Assembly: GCA_036562565.1 (NCBI GenBank)
Contig: DATCJY010000060.1
Location: 1-62,199 of the forward strand
Direction: 5' to 3'
Source: DATCJY01 sp036562565
GTDB lineage: Bacteria > Bacteroidota > Bacteroidia > Flavobacteriales_D > Sanyastnellaceae
DNA length: 62,199 bases
The first letter of the stretch is position 1; every line of letters begins with the position of its first letter. This document shows positions 31,717-40,697 of the stretch, piece by piece. The position numbers and the translations under genes are program-made. The notes below the pieces were generated by a model. That model saw only the letters and a program-made list of their open reading frames with translations, had not been told where the DNA came from and made no database searches.

Positions 31717-34170
31717 TTAAGAGAGCTTAAGCGGATTGGCTACACGCTCTTTGAGCAAAGCGCGCTCAATCACCTCATGCATCTCCGTCACATAATGGAA
31801 CCGAAGCCCCTTCAGATAACGTTCATTGATTTCCTCAATGTCTTTGCGGTTTTTCTCACTCAGAATTATCTCTTTGATCCCTGCGCGTCTAGCTGCAAGG
31901 ATTTTTTCCTTGATACCTCCCACGGGGAGCACTTTTCCGCGCAAGGTGATTTCACCGGTCATCGCTAGGTACTTCTTCACTTTGCGTTGGGTGAAAGCAG
32001 AAGCCAAGGCAGTGAGCATGGTAATACCGGCTGAAGGGCCATCCTTGGGAATGGCGCCTTGCGGAACGTGCACGTGCACATTCCAATTTTCAAATACCTC
32101 TTGCTTGATACCGAGCATATCGCAGTGAGCCTTGAGGTATTCAAGTGCCAGCACAGCACTTTCCTTCATCACATCACCGAGGTTACCGGTGAGTGTGAGT
32201 TTGCCTTTTCCTTTGGTGAGCGATGTCTCGATGAAGAGGATATCACCACCGGTAGGTGTCCACGCCAATCCGGTAACAACACCTGCCACATCGTTATCGC
32301 CATATTTATCTTTCTCAAAAGGAGGACCAAGCACTTTTTCTACTTCCTCCGCAGTGAGTTGTTTCTGGAATTTCTCTTCGAGAGCAATCTGTTTGGCCCT
32401 ATTGCGTATCAATTTGCCGATGCGCTTTTCCAGCGAACGCACACCACTCTCATTGGTGTATTCCTCCACCAATTTCACGATGATATCATCCGGGAATGCG
32501 ATTTGTTTTTCTGTGATACCATTCTCCTTGAGTTGTTTCGGAATCAAGTGGCGTTTGGCAATCTCCGTTTTTTCTTCAACGGTGTAACCATTGACTTCGA
32601 TAATCTCAAGGCGGTCACGCAAAGCGGGCTGAATGGTTGACAACGAGTTGCTCGTAGCGATGAACATCACCTTTGACAAATCGTAGTCGAGCTCTACGTA
32701 GTTATCATAGAATGCGTGGTTTTGTTCAGGATCGAGCACCTCAAGCAAGGCACTGGAAGGGTCGCCATGCACCCCTTGGCCCACCTTGTCTATCTCATCC
32801 AATACGAACAGTGGATTGGAGGTACCGGCCTTCTTCAGGTTTTGAAGAATACGCCCGGGCATTGCACCGATGTAGGTCTTTCTATGTCCGCGTATTTCGG
32901 CTTCATCGTGCAAGCCACCCAACGCCATGCGGACGTATTTTCTACCAAGGGCTTCGGCAATGGATTTACCCAATGAGGTTTTACCCACTCCCGGAGGTCC
33001 ATAGAGGCAAAGGATAGGCGCTTTCATATCACCTTTGATTTTCAAAACAGCGAGGTGCTCTATGATGCGCTCCTTCACTTTTTCAAGGCCAAAGTGGTCG
33101 CGGTCGAGGATTTCCTTCGCGTGTTTAAGGTCGAAGTTGTCCTCCGAATATTCATCCCAAGGCAAATCCAGAAGGGTATCGATGTAATTGGCCTGTACAC
33201 TGTACTCACCCGCTTGCGGGTTCATACGTTCAAGTTTGGCTATTTCCTTGGCAAAATATTTCGCTACGTTCTCATTCCATTTCTTGCTTTGGGCGCGCTT
33301 TTTCTTCTCCTCGATTTCTTCCTTCATCGGGTTGGCTCCAAGTTCATCTTGGATTTGTTTCATCTGTTGTTGAAGAAAGTATTCACGTTGTTGTCTTGAG
33401 ATATCGATGTGCACCTTCTTCTGGATTTCATTCTTCATCTCCAGCATCTGGTGTTCTTTGTGCAGGTTTTCCATCACTTTCTTCACGCGCTCTTCGAGGT
33501 CAGCAGTTTCCAACAACTGTTGTTTTTCAGATGTGGACACACGCATATTGGAAGCAATGAAGTTGGTGAGGAAACTCAGGCCGTGTATGTTCTTAATGGC
33601 CAGGGAAGCCTCATTCGGGATATCGGGAGAAATTTGAATAATCTTCAGTGCCAGTTCCTTGAGCGATTCAAAAAGTGCTCTTTGTTCTTTGCTGTCGCGG
33701 TCGTTGTTGGTCTCGGGGAAATCTTTTACCTGTGCTGACAGATACGGCTCGGTCTGAACGGCATTGACAATTTCGAATCGTTTTTTGCCTTGCAGAATGA
33801 CGGTGGTACTGCCATCGGGCATCTTGAACATGCGCATGATGCTGGCTTGCGTACCCACGCGGAACAAATCACCGAAAACAGGTTCCTCGATGTCGGCATT
33901 GATTTGTGTGACCACACCAATGGTCTTTTGTTTGCTGGTTGCTTCTGTAACCAGGCGAATGCTCTTATCGCGTCCTACAGTGATTGGAATCACCACACCC
34001 GGAAAGAGCACAGTGTTCTTTAGCGGCAAGATGGGCAGCACCTCGGGGGTGTCCAGCTTATCCATCTGCTCTTCTTCTTCAGCGGTAAGGATAGGGATGA
34101 ATTCATGGTCATGAATGCTATCGCTATCATCGTTGAAGGAGATGTATGGGATGTCGTCTTGAAAATTCAT
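31717..34170 (-). CDS. lon: Endopeptidase La (Lon protease)
   Basis: The 817-residue enzyme is the ATP-dependent quality-control protease. The N-terminal LAN domain begins EVLPILPLKNTVLFPG; then a coiled coil, the AAA+ domain with GPPGVGKTS and FVLDEIDKV, and the P-domain with KDGPSAGITM, whose Ser is half of the Ser-Lys dyad. ATG at 34170 gives a normal length (E. coli 784); the longer frame reaching 34356 overlaps the glmU-like gene and adds no domain. Cytoplasmic. The terminator follows at 31681. Confidence 0.96.
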   Translation of the reverse strand: MNFQDDIPYISFNDDSDSIHDHEFIPILTAEEEEQMDKLDTPEVLPILPLKNTVLFPGVVIPITVGRDKSIRLVTEATSKQKTIGVVTQINADIEEPVFGDLFRVGTQASIMRMFKMPDGSTTVILQGKKRFEIVNAVQTEPYLSAQVKDFPETNNDRDSKEQRALFESLKELALKIIQISPDIPNEASLAIKNIHGLSFLTNFIASNMRVSTSEKQQLLETADLEERVKKVMENLHKEHQMLEMKNEIQKKVHIDISRQQREYFLQQQMKQIQDELGANPMKEEIEEKKKRAQSKKWNENVAKYFAKEIAKLERMNPQAGEYSVQANYIDTLLDLPWDEYSEDNFDLKHAKEILDRDHFGLEKVKERIIEHLAVLKIKGDMKAPILCLYGPPGVGKTSLGKSIAEALGRKYVRMALGGLHDEAEIRGHRKTYIGAMPGRILQNLKKAGTSNPLFVLDEIDKVGQGVHGDPSSALLEVLDPEQNHAFYDNYVELDYDLSKVMFIATSNSLSTIQPALRDRLEIIEVNGYTVEEKTEIAKRHLIPKQLKENGITEKQIAFPDDIIVKLVEEYTNESGVRSLEKRIGKLIRNRAKQIALEEKFQKQLTAEEVEKVLGPPFEKDKYGDNDVAGVVTGLAWTPTGGDILFIETSLTKGKGKLTLTGNLGDVMKESAVLALEYLKAHCDMLGIKQEVFENWNVHVHVPQGAIPKDGPSAGITMLTALASAFTQRKVKKYLAMTGEITLRGKVLPVGGIKEKILAARRAGIKEIILSEKNRKDIEEINERYLKGLRFHYVTEMHEVIERALLKERVANPLKLS

Positions 34171-34243
34171 CTGCTCTCTTGAGTGTTGAATGGAGTAAAA
34201 AATACAGTGGAGTCCATCACTCAGCAACCATAGTGCCAGCCCT

Positions 34244-35413
34244 TCAATCCTGACTTTGTGTCGTATATGCGCGGTCGGGCTGAGTGAGACGAAAAACTTC
34301 GGCAAGCATTTTTCGGGCAGGCTCATCGAGCGCCAGTGCTCTTCGGGCCATGACACGCTCGGCCGTCAGCAGGGCTTTGCCGAGGTCGTATTCCACTGAA
34401 CCTGAACTTCCACCCCATGAAAATGAGCACACATGCTTGGGTGGAAAATCACCACCGAAGATGTTGGCGCACACACCCACCACTGTTCCTGTATTGAACA
34501 TGGTATTGATGCTGCACTTGCTGTGGTCGCCCATGATTAGCCCACAAAATGTCAGCCCCGTGTCAGCGTATTGGCGCTCATTGTAGTTCCAGATGCGCAC
34601 CGTGGAGTAATTGTTTTTTAGGTTGGAGGTATTGGTGTCGGCACCCAGGTTGCACCATTCACCCAAAATGCTGTTGCCCAAGAAGCCGTCATGACCTTTG
34701 TTGCTAAATCCTTGAATAACGGAGTTGCTCACCTCCCCGCCTATCTTGCTATGGGGGCCAACCGTAGTAGGGCCGTAAATCTTGGTTCCGAGCTTGAGTT
34801 GCGAATGCTCTCCCAAATAAAATGGACCGCGCACATGACTGCCTTCCATCACCTCCGCATCCTTATCTATATAAATAGGTCCTGAAAGCGTATTGAATGT
34901 AGAAGCATACACCTGAGCTCCTTCTTCAATAAACACATTGGTTTTATCGCCTATCACGATGTTGGACTCATGCAGCGGTGCAGAAGTTCTGCCCTTGGTG
35001 AGCAGTTCAAAATCGCGCTGCAGGGCCTCGCCATTTTTGGAGAAGAGGTCGGTAATGCGCTCCAGCATCAGTACATCATGGTCATAAGTCACAGTCTTCT
35101 GTCCGTTGCCCTTGCGTGCTAAGAGCACATCGTTGCGGAGCAATGAAGTGTCATTGTCCATGGAACGGATGGCATTTACCAGTTTCTCATCGGGCATAAT
35201 GCGTGCGTTGATGCGAACGGCATCGGCAGCAGTGGAAGCGGGAAAAAGCGCTTGCAGGTAATCACGCGTATCATGTGCAACGCTGGCCTGCATCATTTTT
35301 TCCCATTTCTCTGAAATCTTGAGAATACCGATTCGGAGATCGCCAACAGGGCGTGTGAACGTGAGCGGTAAAAACTGCTTATGGGATTCGTCTTCAAAAA
35401 GGATGATTTGCAT
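34244..35413 (-). CDS. GlmU family protein, alternate bacterial type
   Basis: The 389-residue protein starts at ATG 35413, giving MQIILFEDESHKQFLPLTFTRPVGDLRIG; the frame begins 13 residues earlier but has no signal. This is the TIGR03991-type sugar nucleotidyltransferase of Bacteroidota. The first half (1-175) takes the place of the pyrophosphorylase but lacks the usual GxGTRM loop; the second half (180-370) is a left-handed beta helix of hexapeptide repeats, as in N-acetyltransferases. The expected product is UDP-N-acetylglucosamine or a related sugar nucleotide for the envelope. Activity is inferred. The upstream region has a hairpin and palindrome beside the -7 box. Confidence 0.75.
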   Translation of the reverse strand: MQIILFEDESHKQFLPLTFTRPVGDLRIGILKISEKWEKMMQASVAHDTRDYLQALFPASTAADAVRINARIMPDEKLVNAIRSMDNDTSLLRNDVLLARKGNGQKTVTYDHDVLMLERITDLFSKNGEALQRDFELLTKGRTSAPLHESNIVIGDKTNVFIEEGAQVYASTFNTLSGPIYIDKDAEVMEGSHVRGPFYLGEHSQLKLGTKIYGPTTVGPHSKIGGEVSNSVIQGFSNKGHDGFLGNSILGEWCNLGADTNTSNLKNNYSTVRIWNYNERQYADTGLTFCGLIMGDHSKCSINTMFNTGTVVGVCANIFGGDFPPKHVCSFSWGGSSGSVEYDLGKALLTAERVMARRALALDEPARKMLAEVFRLTQPDRAYTTQSQD

Positions 35414-35426
35414 ATCGTGTTTTAGC

Positions 35427-35457
35427 GGCCAGTTAGTCTGGCCAATTGGCAAACTTA
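35427..35457 (-). promoter_or_regulatory. Promoter and palindromes of the glmU-like gene
   Basis: Minus-strand TAAGTTTG (35457-35450) matches TAnnTTTG 36 bases before the ATG. Overlapping it by one base is the palindrome GCCAATTGGC (35441-35450). Next to that is a hairpin GGCCAG-TTAGT-CTGGCC (35427-35443) in the leader. The palindrome sits where transcription would start, as an operator might. Confidence 0.45.
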
Positions 35458-35550
35458 AGAACAGTGGTGCATTTCGGTGATGCTTGGCGCGCGGGTTTTA
35501 CTCAGCCCAATGATGATAGCTAGAGGTGTTCACGGCTACCGCACTGCAAG

Positions 35551-35578
35551 AAAAAAGGCTGCCCCAGAGGCAGCCTTT
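35551..35578 (-). terminator. Rho-independent terminator of rny
   Basis: AAAGGCTGCC (35554-35563) and GGCAGCCTTT (35569-35578) make a 10-bp stem with a 5-base loop; on the minus strand six T follow. It lies 22 bases after the rny stop. Confidence 0.85.
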
Positions 35579-35599
35579 CATTATCTATTTTTCAATTCA

Positions 35600-37144
35600 T
35601 TATCTCGCAATACCAACTGCGCGTTTTTCACGGATTACCGTAACGCGCACCTGACCCGGATAGGTCATTTCGGTTTCAATTCTGTTGGCTAAGCTGATAG
35701 CGAGAGCATCTGCCTGTTCGTCAGTAACGCGATCGGCTTCCACCATGACGCGCAACTCGCGACCGGCTTGGATAGCAAAAGCTTTTGACACTCCCGGATT
35801 TTCCATTGCCATATTTTCCAAATCGCGCAAGCGTTGGATATAGGCTTCCACCACTTCTCTGCGAGCTCCCGGGCGCGCACCACTGATGGCGTCACACACC
35901 TGAATGATTGGAGCAAGAAGAGATTTCATCTCAATCTCATCGTGGTGAGCACCGATGGCATTGCACACATCCGGTTTTTCACCGTATTTCTCAGCGAGCT
36001 TCATACCGAGGATTGCGTGTGGCAATTCGCTCTCATCGTCCGGCACTTTACCGATATCGTGCAAAAGACCTGCGCGCTTAGCAGCTTTAGGGTTCAATCC
36101 CAGCTCACTTGCCATGGTAGCACAAAGGTTGGCCACCTCGCGGGAGTGTTGCAACAAGTTCTGACCGTAAGAGGAGCGGTACTTCATGCGGCCAATCATG
36201 CGGATGAGTTCACTGTGCATGCCGTGGATACCAAGGTCAATACAAGTGCGCTTACCGATTTCTACAATTTCATCGTTTATGTTTTTGGTCACCTTGGCAA
36301 CCACTTCCTCAATGCGTGCAGGGTGGATGCGGCCATCGGAAACGAGCTGGTGGAGCGACAGGCGAGCAATCTCCCTTCTCACAGGGTCGAAGCAAGAAAG
36401 GATGATGGCTTCAGGAGTATCATCCACGATGATTTCCACACCGGTAGCTGCTTCAATCGCGCGGATGTTACGTCCTTCACGACCAATAATGCGTCCTTTG
36501 ATTTCATCGTTCTCGATGTTGAACACAGAGACGCTGTTTTCCACTGCATGTTCAACGGCAGTGCGTTGAATGGTCTGGATGACAATCTTTTTGGCTTCCT
36601 GGTTGGCTTTGAGCTTGGCCTCATCCACGATGCTCTGGATTTGAGAAGCTGCCGCATTGCGCGCATCTTCTTTGAGTTGTTCCATAAGCTGGGCTTTTGC
36701 CTGCTCTGCCGTCATTTTAGCCATTTCCTCTAAGAGTTGAATGGCTTTCTGGTTGTTTTTTTCCAACTCTGCTGCTTTGCGCTGGTTGGCCTCCACTTGC
36801 TTGGCAAGGTTCTCTTTCTGAGAGAGGAGTTCTTTTTCCTTGCGCTTATATTGCTCAATCTGTTGGGCGATTTCGCGCTCTTTGTTTTTTACACGGTCTT
36901 CAGCCTGTTGGAGTTTTTTATTCTTCTCACGCACTTCGCTTTCGTGCTGATTTTTGAGTTCAAGGAATTTTTCCTTGGCTTGAAGAATTTTCTTCTCTTT
37001 TAAGGTTTCACCTTCTTTCTCTGCTTCAGAAAGGATGCTATCACGCTTGCTTTTTAATACATTGTTCAGAATGAACCAAGTAATTAAACCGCCAACGGCA
37101 ACACCTGCCAAAGCAGCGATGAGTACATAAATAATTTCGCTCAT
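35600..37144 (-). CDS. rny: Ribonuclease Y
   Basis: The 514-residue endoribonuclease starts mRNA decay at the membrane. It has an N-terminal transmembrane helix (about 5-27), a long coiled coil (about 30-200), a KH domain with GRIIGREGRNIRAIE near 213, and an HD domain with LLHDIGKVPDDE near 352 and the GAHHDEIE ligand site. Length agrees with the family (about 520). It is third in an operon after a coiled-coil protein and zapA, with 117 bases to zapA. No independent promoter is evident before it. Confidence 0.95.
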   Translation of the reverse strand: MSEIIYVLIAALAGVAVGGLITWFILNNVLKSKRDSILSEAEKEGETLKEKKILQAKEKFLELKNQHESEVREKNKKLQQAEDRVKNKEREIAQQIEQYKRKEKELLSQKENLAKQVEANQRKAAELEKNNQKAIQLLEEMAKMTAEQAKAQLMEQLKEDARNAAASQIQSIVDEAKLKANQEAKKIVIQTIQRTAVEHAVENSVSVFNIENDEIKGRIIGREGRNIRAIEAATGVEIIVDDTPEAIILSCFDPVRREIARLSLHQLVSDGRIHPARIEEVVAKVTKNINDEIVEIGKRTCIDLGIHGMHSELIRMIGRMKYRSSYGQNLLQHSREVANLCATMASELGLNPKAAKRAGLLHDIGKVPDDESELPHAILGMKLAEKYGEKPDVCNAIGAHHDEIEMKSLLAPIIQVCDAISGARPGARREVVEAYIQRLRDLENMAMENPGVSKAFAIQAGRELRVMVEADRVTDEQADALAISLANRIETEMTYPGQVRVTVIREKRAVGIAR

Positions 37145-37261
37145 GCTGTCTTTAAATATTATTTGTTGGTTGTAAATAAAAAGTTCACTGAAAGGAATCG
37201 TTATCCCTCAGTAAGGTTGGCAGCGTATTGAGTTAATTGCTAAAAAGAAGAAGAAGGTGCG

Positions 37262-37582
37262 TTAGTCTTGCAGGAAAGCATCAAGTTGTTGTTCCAGCTG
37301 CAAGAGCTCTTTAGAGAGGTCTACCGGAACCTCCACTGTTTCCACTACACGCTCCACCACTCGCTCCACCTCTTTTTTGGCTTCTTTGCGTGCAGTGACT
37401 TGTAGGGCTGCCATGGCAAGCAGGTCTTGCTTGTCTTTTACGGCATAACTTTTCTGGAACAATTGGATGCTCTCCTCCAGGGATTGCTCGGCCGAGCGGA
37501 TACCGGCTTCCTCTTCGCTTCTAACTTTGAGCGGATAGGTTCTGCCGGCAATCGTTACTTTGATGGATATTTCTTCGCTCAT
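37262..37582 (-). CDS. zapA: Cell division protein ZapA
   Basis: The 106-residue protein promotes FtsZ bundling at the division ring. The N-terminal globular part begins SIKVTIAGRTYPLKV, followed by the dimerisation helix RSAEQSLEESIQLF and a long C-terminal helix (about 60-106). Length and fold match ZapA. The C-terminal part carries an unusual run of VERVVERVVETVEVPV. It lies 18 bases after the coiled-coil gene, in the same operon, and 117 bases before rny. Confidence 0.88.
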   Translation of the reverse strand: MSEEISIKVTIAGRTYPLKVRSEEEAGIRSAEQSLEESIQLFQKSYAVKDKQDLLAMAALQVTARKEAKKEVERVVERVVETVEVPVDLSKELLQLEQQLDAFLQD

Positions 37583-37600
37583 AAGATGGCCTTTAATATT

Positions 37601-37894
37601 TTATTTTTTGAGCAAGGTGATACACTCTTCCACTTCTTTTACCAGTTCGTTTATTCTCTGCCTTGTGGCACCTCTGAAAGCATCATCGGTAGCCACGTTT
37701 TGCGAACGGGTACGGGTTAATTCCTGATTTTTCTCTACCAATTCATCCACCTGCTGCTGCAATTCCTTATTGATGCGGTGCATATTGGCATTCTCTTCTC
37801 TAAGTCGCATCACCGTTTGTTCCAAAGACCTCTTGGCCTCACCAAGGCGGGCTATTTTTTCGGCAATGCGCTCCAGTATCTGATTCTGTTCCAT
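37601..37894 (-). CDS. 97-residue coiled-coil protein upstream of zapA
   Basis: This small protein begins MEQNQILERIAEKIARLGEAK and is almost wholly a heptad-patterned coiled coil (about 10-60), then a short linker (TRTRSQNVATDD) and a C-terminal helix INELVKEVEECITLLKK. It has no signal peptide or membrane segment. I know no named family for it; it is common to see such a protein next to zapA in Bacteroidota. Because ZapB (E. coli) and ZauP (Caulobacter) are small coiled-coil partners of ZapA, it may be a functional analogue. It is first in the operon, behind a strong promoter. Confidence 0.7.
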   Translation of the reverse strand: MEQNQILERIAEKIARLGEAKRSLEQTVMRLREENANMHRINKELQQQVDELVEKNQELTRTRSQNVATDDAFRGATRQRINELVKEVEECITLLKK

Positions 37895-37933
37895 GCGGAT
37901 GGAGTTAGGGTTGAGATAAAATCAACGAACGGT

Positions 37934-37963
37934 CAAAATTAACGGAATATCACCTCCACACAA
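37934..37963 (-). promoter_or_regulatory. Promoter of the coiled-coil-zapA-rny operon
   Basis: Minus strand TTG (37963-37961), exactly 19 bases, TAATTTTG (37941-37934): a full Bacteroidota vegetative promoter 39 bases before the ATG at 37894. Confidence 0.75.
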
Positions 37964-38070
37964 CAACCTTTTTTCCTTTTGAATCTGTTGATATTTCAAA
38001 ATCTTCCGCGACCACAAACGGGCATGCTTCTTGATTTTCGCCATTCCGCTGGAAACCACCTTGCAAGTGA

Positions 38071-38084
38071 TTTTTTTTTTTTTT
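38071..38084 (+). repeat. 14-base T tract before the M23 gene
   Basis: An unbroken run of 14 T ends 13 bases before the ATG at 38098. Runs this long are slippage-prone. It might change promoter or leader length, or just be an A/T-rich leader; no -7 box was found nearby. Confidence 0.6.
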
Positions 38085-38097
38085 GAGTTTAGAGAAC

Positions 38098-39870
38098 ATG
38101 AAGCCGCAGAGAAATACTTCCCCCATCCTTTGTACCCATTACCCGAGCTTGTTGATTCGTATCCTTTTGGTACTTCAAGGTATGGTCATGAGTATTTACC
38201 TCTTTGGTCAGCAAAAGGAATACCCGAAGAATTACTTCCGCAACCCTTTGGACATTCCCATCAACCTGTCGGGGAATTTTGGCGAGCTCCGCACCAACCA
38301 CTTCCATGCGGGCATCGACATCAAGACCCAACAACGCGAAGGATTGAAAGTGTATGCCGCTGCTGATGGTTTCGTGAGCCGAATCAAAGTTTCTCCCTTT
38401 GGCTATGGTTATGCTCTGTATATCGACCACCCGAACGGCTATACTACCGTCTATGCCCACTTGCAGAAATACAATGCCGCCATCGATGCTTATGTGAAAC
38501 AAGAACAATACAAACTGCAATCCTTCAGCATCGACCTCTATCCCGACTCAACGCTTTTCCCTGTCAAAAAAGGTGACTTCATAGCTTGGAGTGGGAACTC
38601 TGGTGGCAGCGGTGGCCCTCACTTGCATTTCGAAATCAGAGAAACTGTGACCGAAAAAGTGCTCAACCCCTTACTCTTCGGCTTTGATGTGAAGGACAAA
38701 ATTCCACCATCGGTTCATGGCATTTGGATCATACCGCTCAACGACTCCTCGTTTGTGAATGGTGTGCAATCGCCCGTGACTTATGAGACCAAGGTAAGCT
38801 CCGGCAAATGCCAGCTGGCCAAGCCCACCCCGCCCACACTCTATGGAGACTTCGGCTTTGCAGTGCACACCATTGATATGCTCGATGGCAATACCAACCG
38901 ATGCGGCATCTATCGCATTGAGTTTTATGTGGACAGCGTGATGGTTTACGGCCAGCGCATGGAGAAGCTCGACTTTGCCACCAATCGGGCCATGAATGCG
39001 CACACGATGTATGATCGTTTCAAAAAACACAAAAGTTCCATCCACAAGTCATACAGGGTGGCCGGTAACCCACTGGAGATTTATGACAACCTAGTGAATG
39101 ACGGCATTGTTACTTTTCGCGATGGCAAGCTGCACCAATGCGAATACCGCATCACCGATGTGATGGGCAACGTGAGCACGCTCAAATTTCAGGTGCAGGC
39201 CTTGACTGCCCCCAATGCCACACCGAAGACCGCCAAACCCGCTCTTGCAAAATGGAATTGGGAAAAAGACAATGTTTACCAAGGTGAGGATGTGCAAATA
39301 GAGATGAAAGCTTTCACACTCTATGACAACTTGGACCTGACCATTGAGAAAAGCAATAAGATTGCCAACGCTATTACTCCTACCTATTTAATAGGCTCTC
39401 CTTACGAGCCCATTCACAACGGCTACAATCTCTCCATCCGAGTTCCCAATGCTCCACCAGGCAAGGAAAGCAAACTCGTGGTGGTGCGCTGGGACCCGGA
39501 AAAGAATAAGAACATCAGTGAAGGAGGCAAATACGCTGAAGGCTGGATTACGGCCAAGCCTTCCTACCTCGGTTATTATGCGGTGATGATTGACACAATC
39601 AAGCCCACCATCTCCAACGTGGACTTCTCCACCAACATGAAAGGACGCACCCAGTTCTCATTAAAGATATCCGATTCGCTATCCGGAATTGACCAGATAA
39701 TTCCAAAAATAGATGGCAAATGGGCCTTGATGGAATACGATGCCAAGTTCAACCGATTGACGTACTACTTTGACAAACACTACATCCAACCCGGTAAGCA
39801 CGAGTTTGAACTTACCATCATCGATGCTGTGGGCAATGAGTCAAAGTACAAAGGAAAGTTTGAGTGGTAG
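38098..39870 (+). CDS. M23 family metallopeptidase
   Basis: The 590-residue secreted protein begins at ATG 38098 with a signal-anchor-like segment (about 18-38, LLIRILLVLQGMVMSIYLFG); a shorter form from Met at about 31 is possible. The LytM/M23 domain is at the N-terminal end (about 45-200), with the zinc motifs FHAGIDIK and GPHLHFEI both intact. The remainder (about 210-590) has beta-rich domains resembling Ig-like or fibronectin-like folds (e.g. DSLSGIDQIIPKIDGKW). M23 enzymes cut peptidoglycan cross-links. The start is ambiguous because an in-frame TTG lies 15 bases upstream. Confidence 0.85.
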   Translation: MKPQRNTSPILCTHYPSLLIRILLVLQGMVMSIYLFGQQKEYPKNYFRNPLDIPINLSGNFGELRTNHFHAGIDIKTQQREGLKVYAAADGFVSRIKVSPFGYGYALYIDHPNGYTTVYAHLQKYNAAIDAYVKQEQYKLQSFSIDLYPDSTLFPVKKGDFIAWSGNSGGSGGPHLHFEIRETVTEKVLNPLLFGFDVKDKIPPSVHGIWIIPLNDSSFVNGVQSPVTYETKVSSGKCQLAKPTPPTLYGDFGFAVHTIDMLDGNTNRCGIYRIEFYVDSVMVYGQRMEKLDFATNRAMNAHTMYDRFKKHKSSIHKSYRVAGNPLEIYDNLVNDGIVTFRDGKLHQCEYRITDVMGNVSTLKFQVQALTAPNATPKTAKPALAKWNWEKDNVYQGEDVQIEMKAFTLYDNLDLTIEKSNKIANAITPTYLIGSPYEPIHNGYNLSIRVPNAPPGKESKLVVVRWDPEKNKNISEGGKYAEGWITAKPSYLGYYAVMIDTIKPTISNVDFSTNMKGRTQFSLKISDSLSGIDQIIPKIDGKWALMEYDAKFNRLTYYFDKHYIQPGKHEFELTIIDAVGNESKYKGKFEW

Positions 39871-39947
39871 CATACGGGGTGAGGATGCATTAAAATCCAT
39901 TGAGCGCTTGCAACGGAAAGGTATAAATTAGCCACACGTCAGTATCC

Positions 39948-40538
39948 ATGCACCGCAAGCACTTTGCATATGCCATCTTCCTACTCACAACATTCATGCT
40001 TGTAGTATGGACTTTCAAAAAGTATAACTTCAATCCATCACATGCGGTAGGCGAAAAGCTTGACAGCCTCTACGGAGTTTACGTCTATTACAACGGTGGT
40101 GTTGACCATGTGATGGAGCGCAACACCACACCGAATGGATACAACCTTGGTTTGAAATACCAATGTGTGGAATTTGTAAAGCTATACTATTACGAGCACT
40201 ATCACCACTAGATGCCTGACAGCTACGGCCACGCCAAAGACTTCTCCGATACCGGAGTAAAAGATGGACACCTCAATAGGTAGCGCAATTTGATACAATA
40301 TACCAACGGCAGTAAATCACGCCCCGTACAAGGCGATATCATAGTCTTCAAGGGCACTTTATGGAATCGTTTTGGCCATGTGGCAATAGTTGCACAAGAA
40401 AGCATCACTGAAATTGAAATCATCCAACAAAATCCCGGACCGTTTAGCAGCTCCAGGGAACGACTTCCCATCACCAACAAAAACAACCGATGGACCATTG
40501 AAAATGACCGTGTATTGGGATGGTTGCGGAAAGAATAA
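39948..40538 (+). pseudogene. CHAP-domain amidase gene with two in-frame TAG stops
   Basis: One frame runs from ATG 39948 to TAA 40538 (about 195 codons) and reads as a CHAP protein: an N-terminal membrane anchor, the catalytic-Cys box LKYQCVEFVK near residue 67, the His box FGHVAIVAQ, and the IIQQNPGPF region. It is interrupted only by TAG at 40209 and at 40281. The sequence continues in the same frame after each stop with no indel. Related proteins have Lys or Gln at these spots, as I recall, and a single change (AAG or CAG to TAG) would give it. It is probably an inactivated peptidoglycan amidase gene, unless the stops are read through. Confidence 0.75.
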
Positions 40539-40547
40539 AACGCAATA

Positions 40548-40697
40548 ATGATAACGCACCCAACGTGTTGGAACATGGGACTCGCTCTGAGCACCTGCTT
40601 CAGTCAGGTTTGGTTACAACCGGCTCTACTTGAAGAGAAGTTGCGAAAGAACAACAACCTCGTGGATACTTACTTTGGACCTAATAGCTTGTACTGA
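40548..40697 (+). pseudogene. Possible remnant coding 49 residues
   Basis: A short frame from ATG 40548 to TGA 40697 encodes 49 residues with a protein-like C-terminal half (QVWLQPALLEEKLRKNNNL, VDTYFGPNSLY). It is next to the broken CHAP gene and overlaps the -33 element of the valS promoter at its end. It may be a chance frame or what is left of a deleted gene. No family recognised. Confidence 0.25.

Noticed and set aside
34171..34356. N-terminal extension of Lon to give 879 residues.
   Set aside because: It overlaps the glmU-like gene, adds no domain, and the ATG at 34170 gives the normal Lon start.
37145..37261. A possible 6S RNA in the gap between zapA and rny, by analogy to other phyla.
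   Set aside because: At 117 bases it is short for 6S RNA (about 180), and no long hairpin with an internal bubble is seen.
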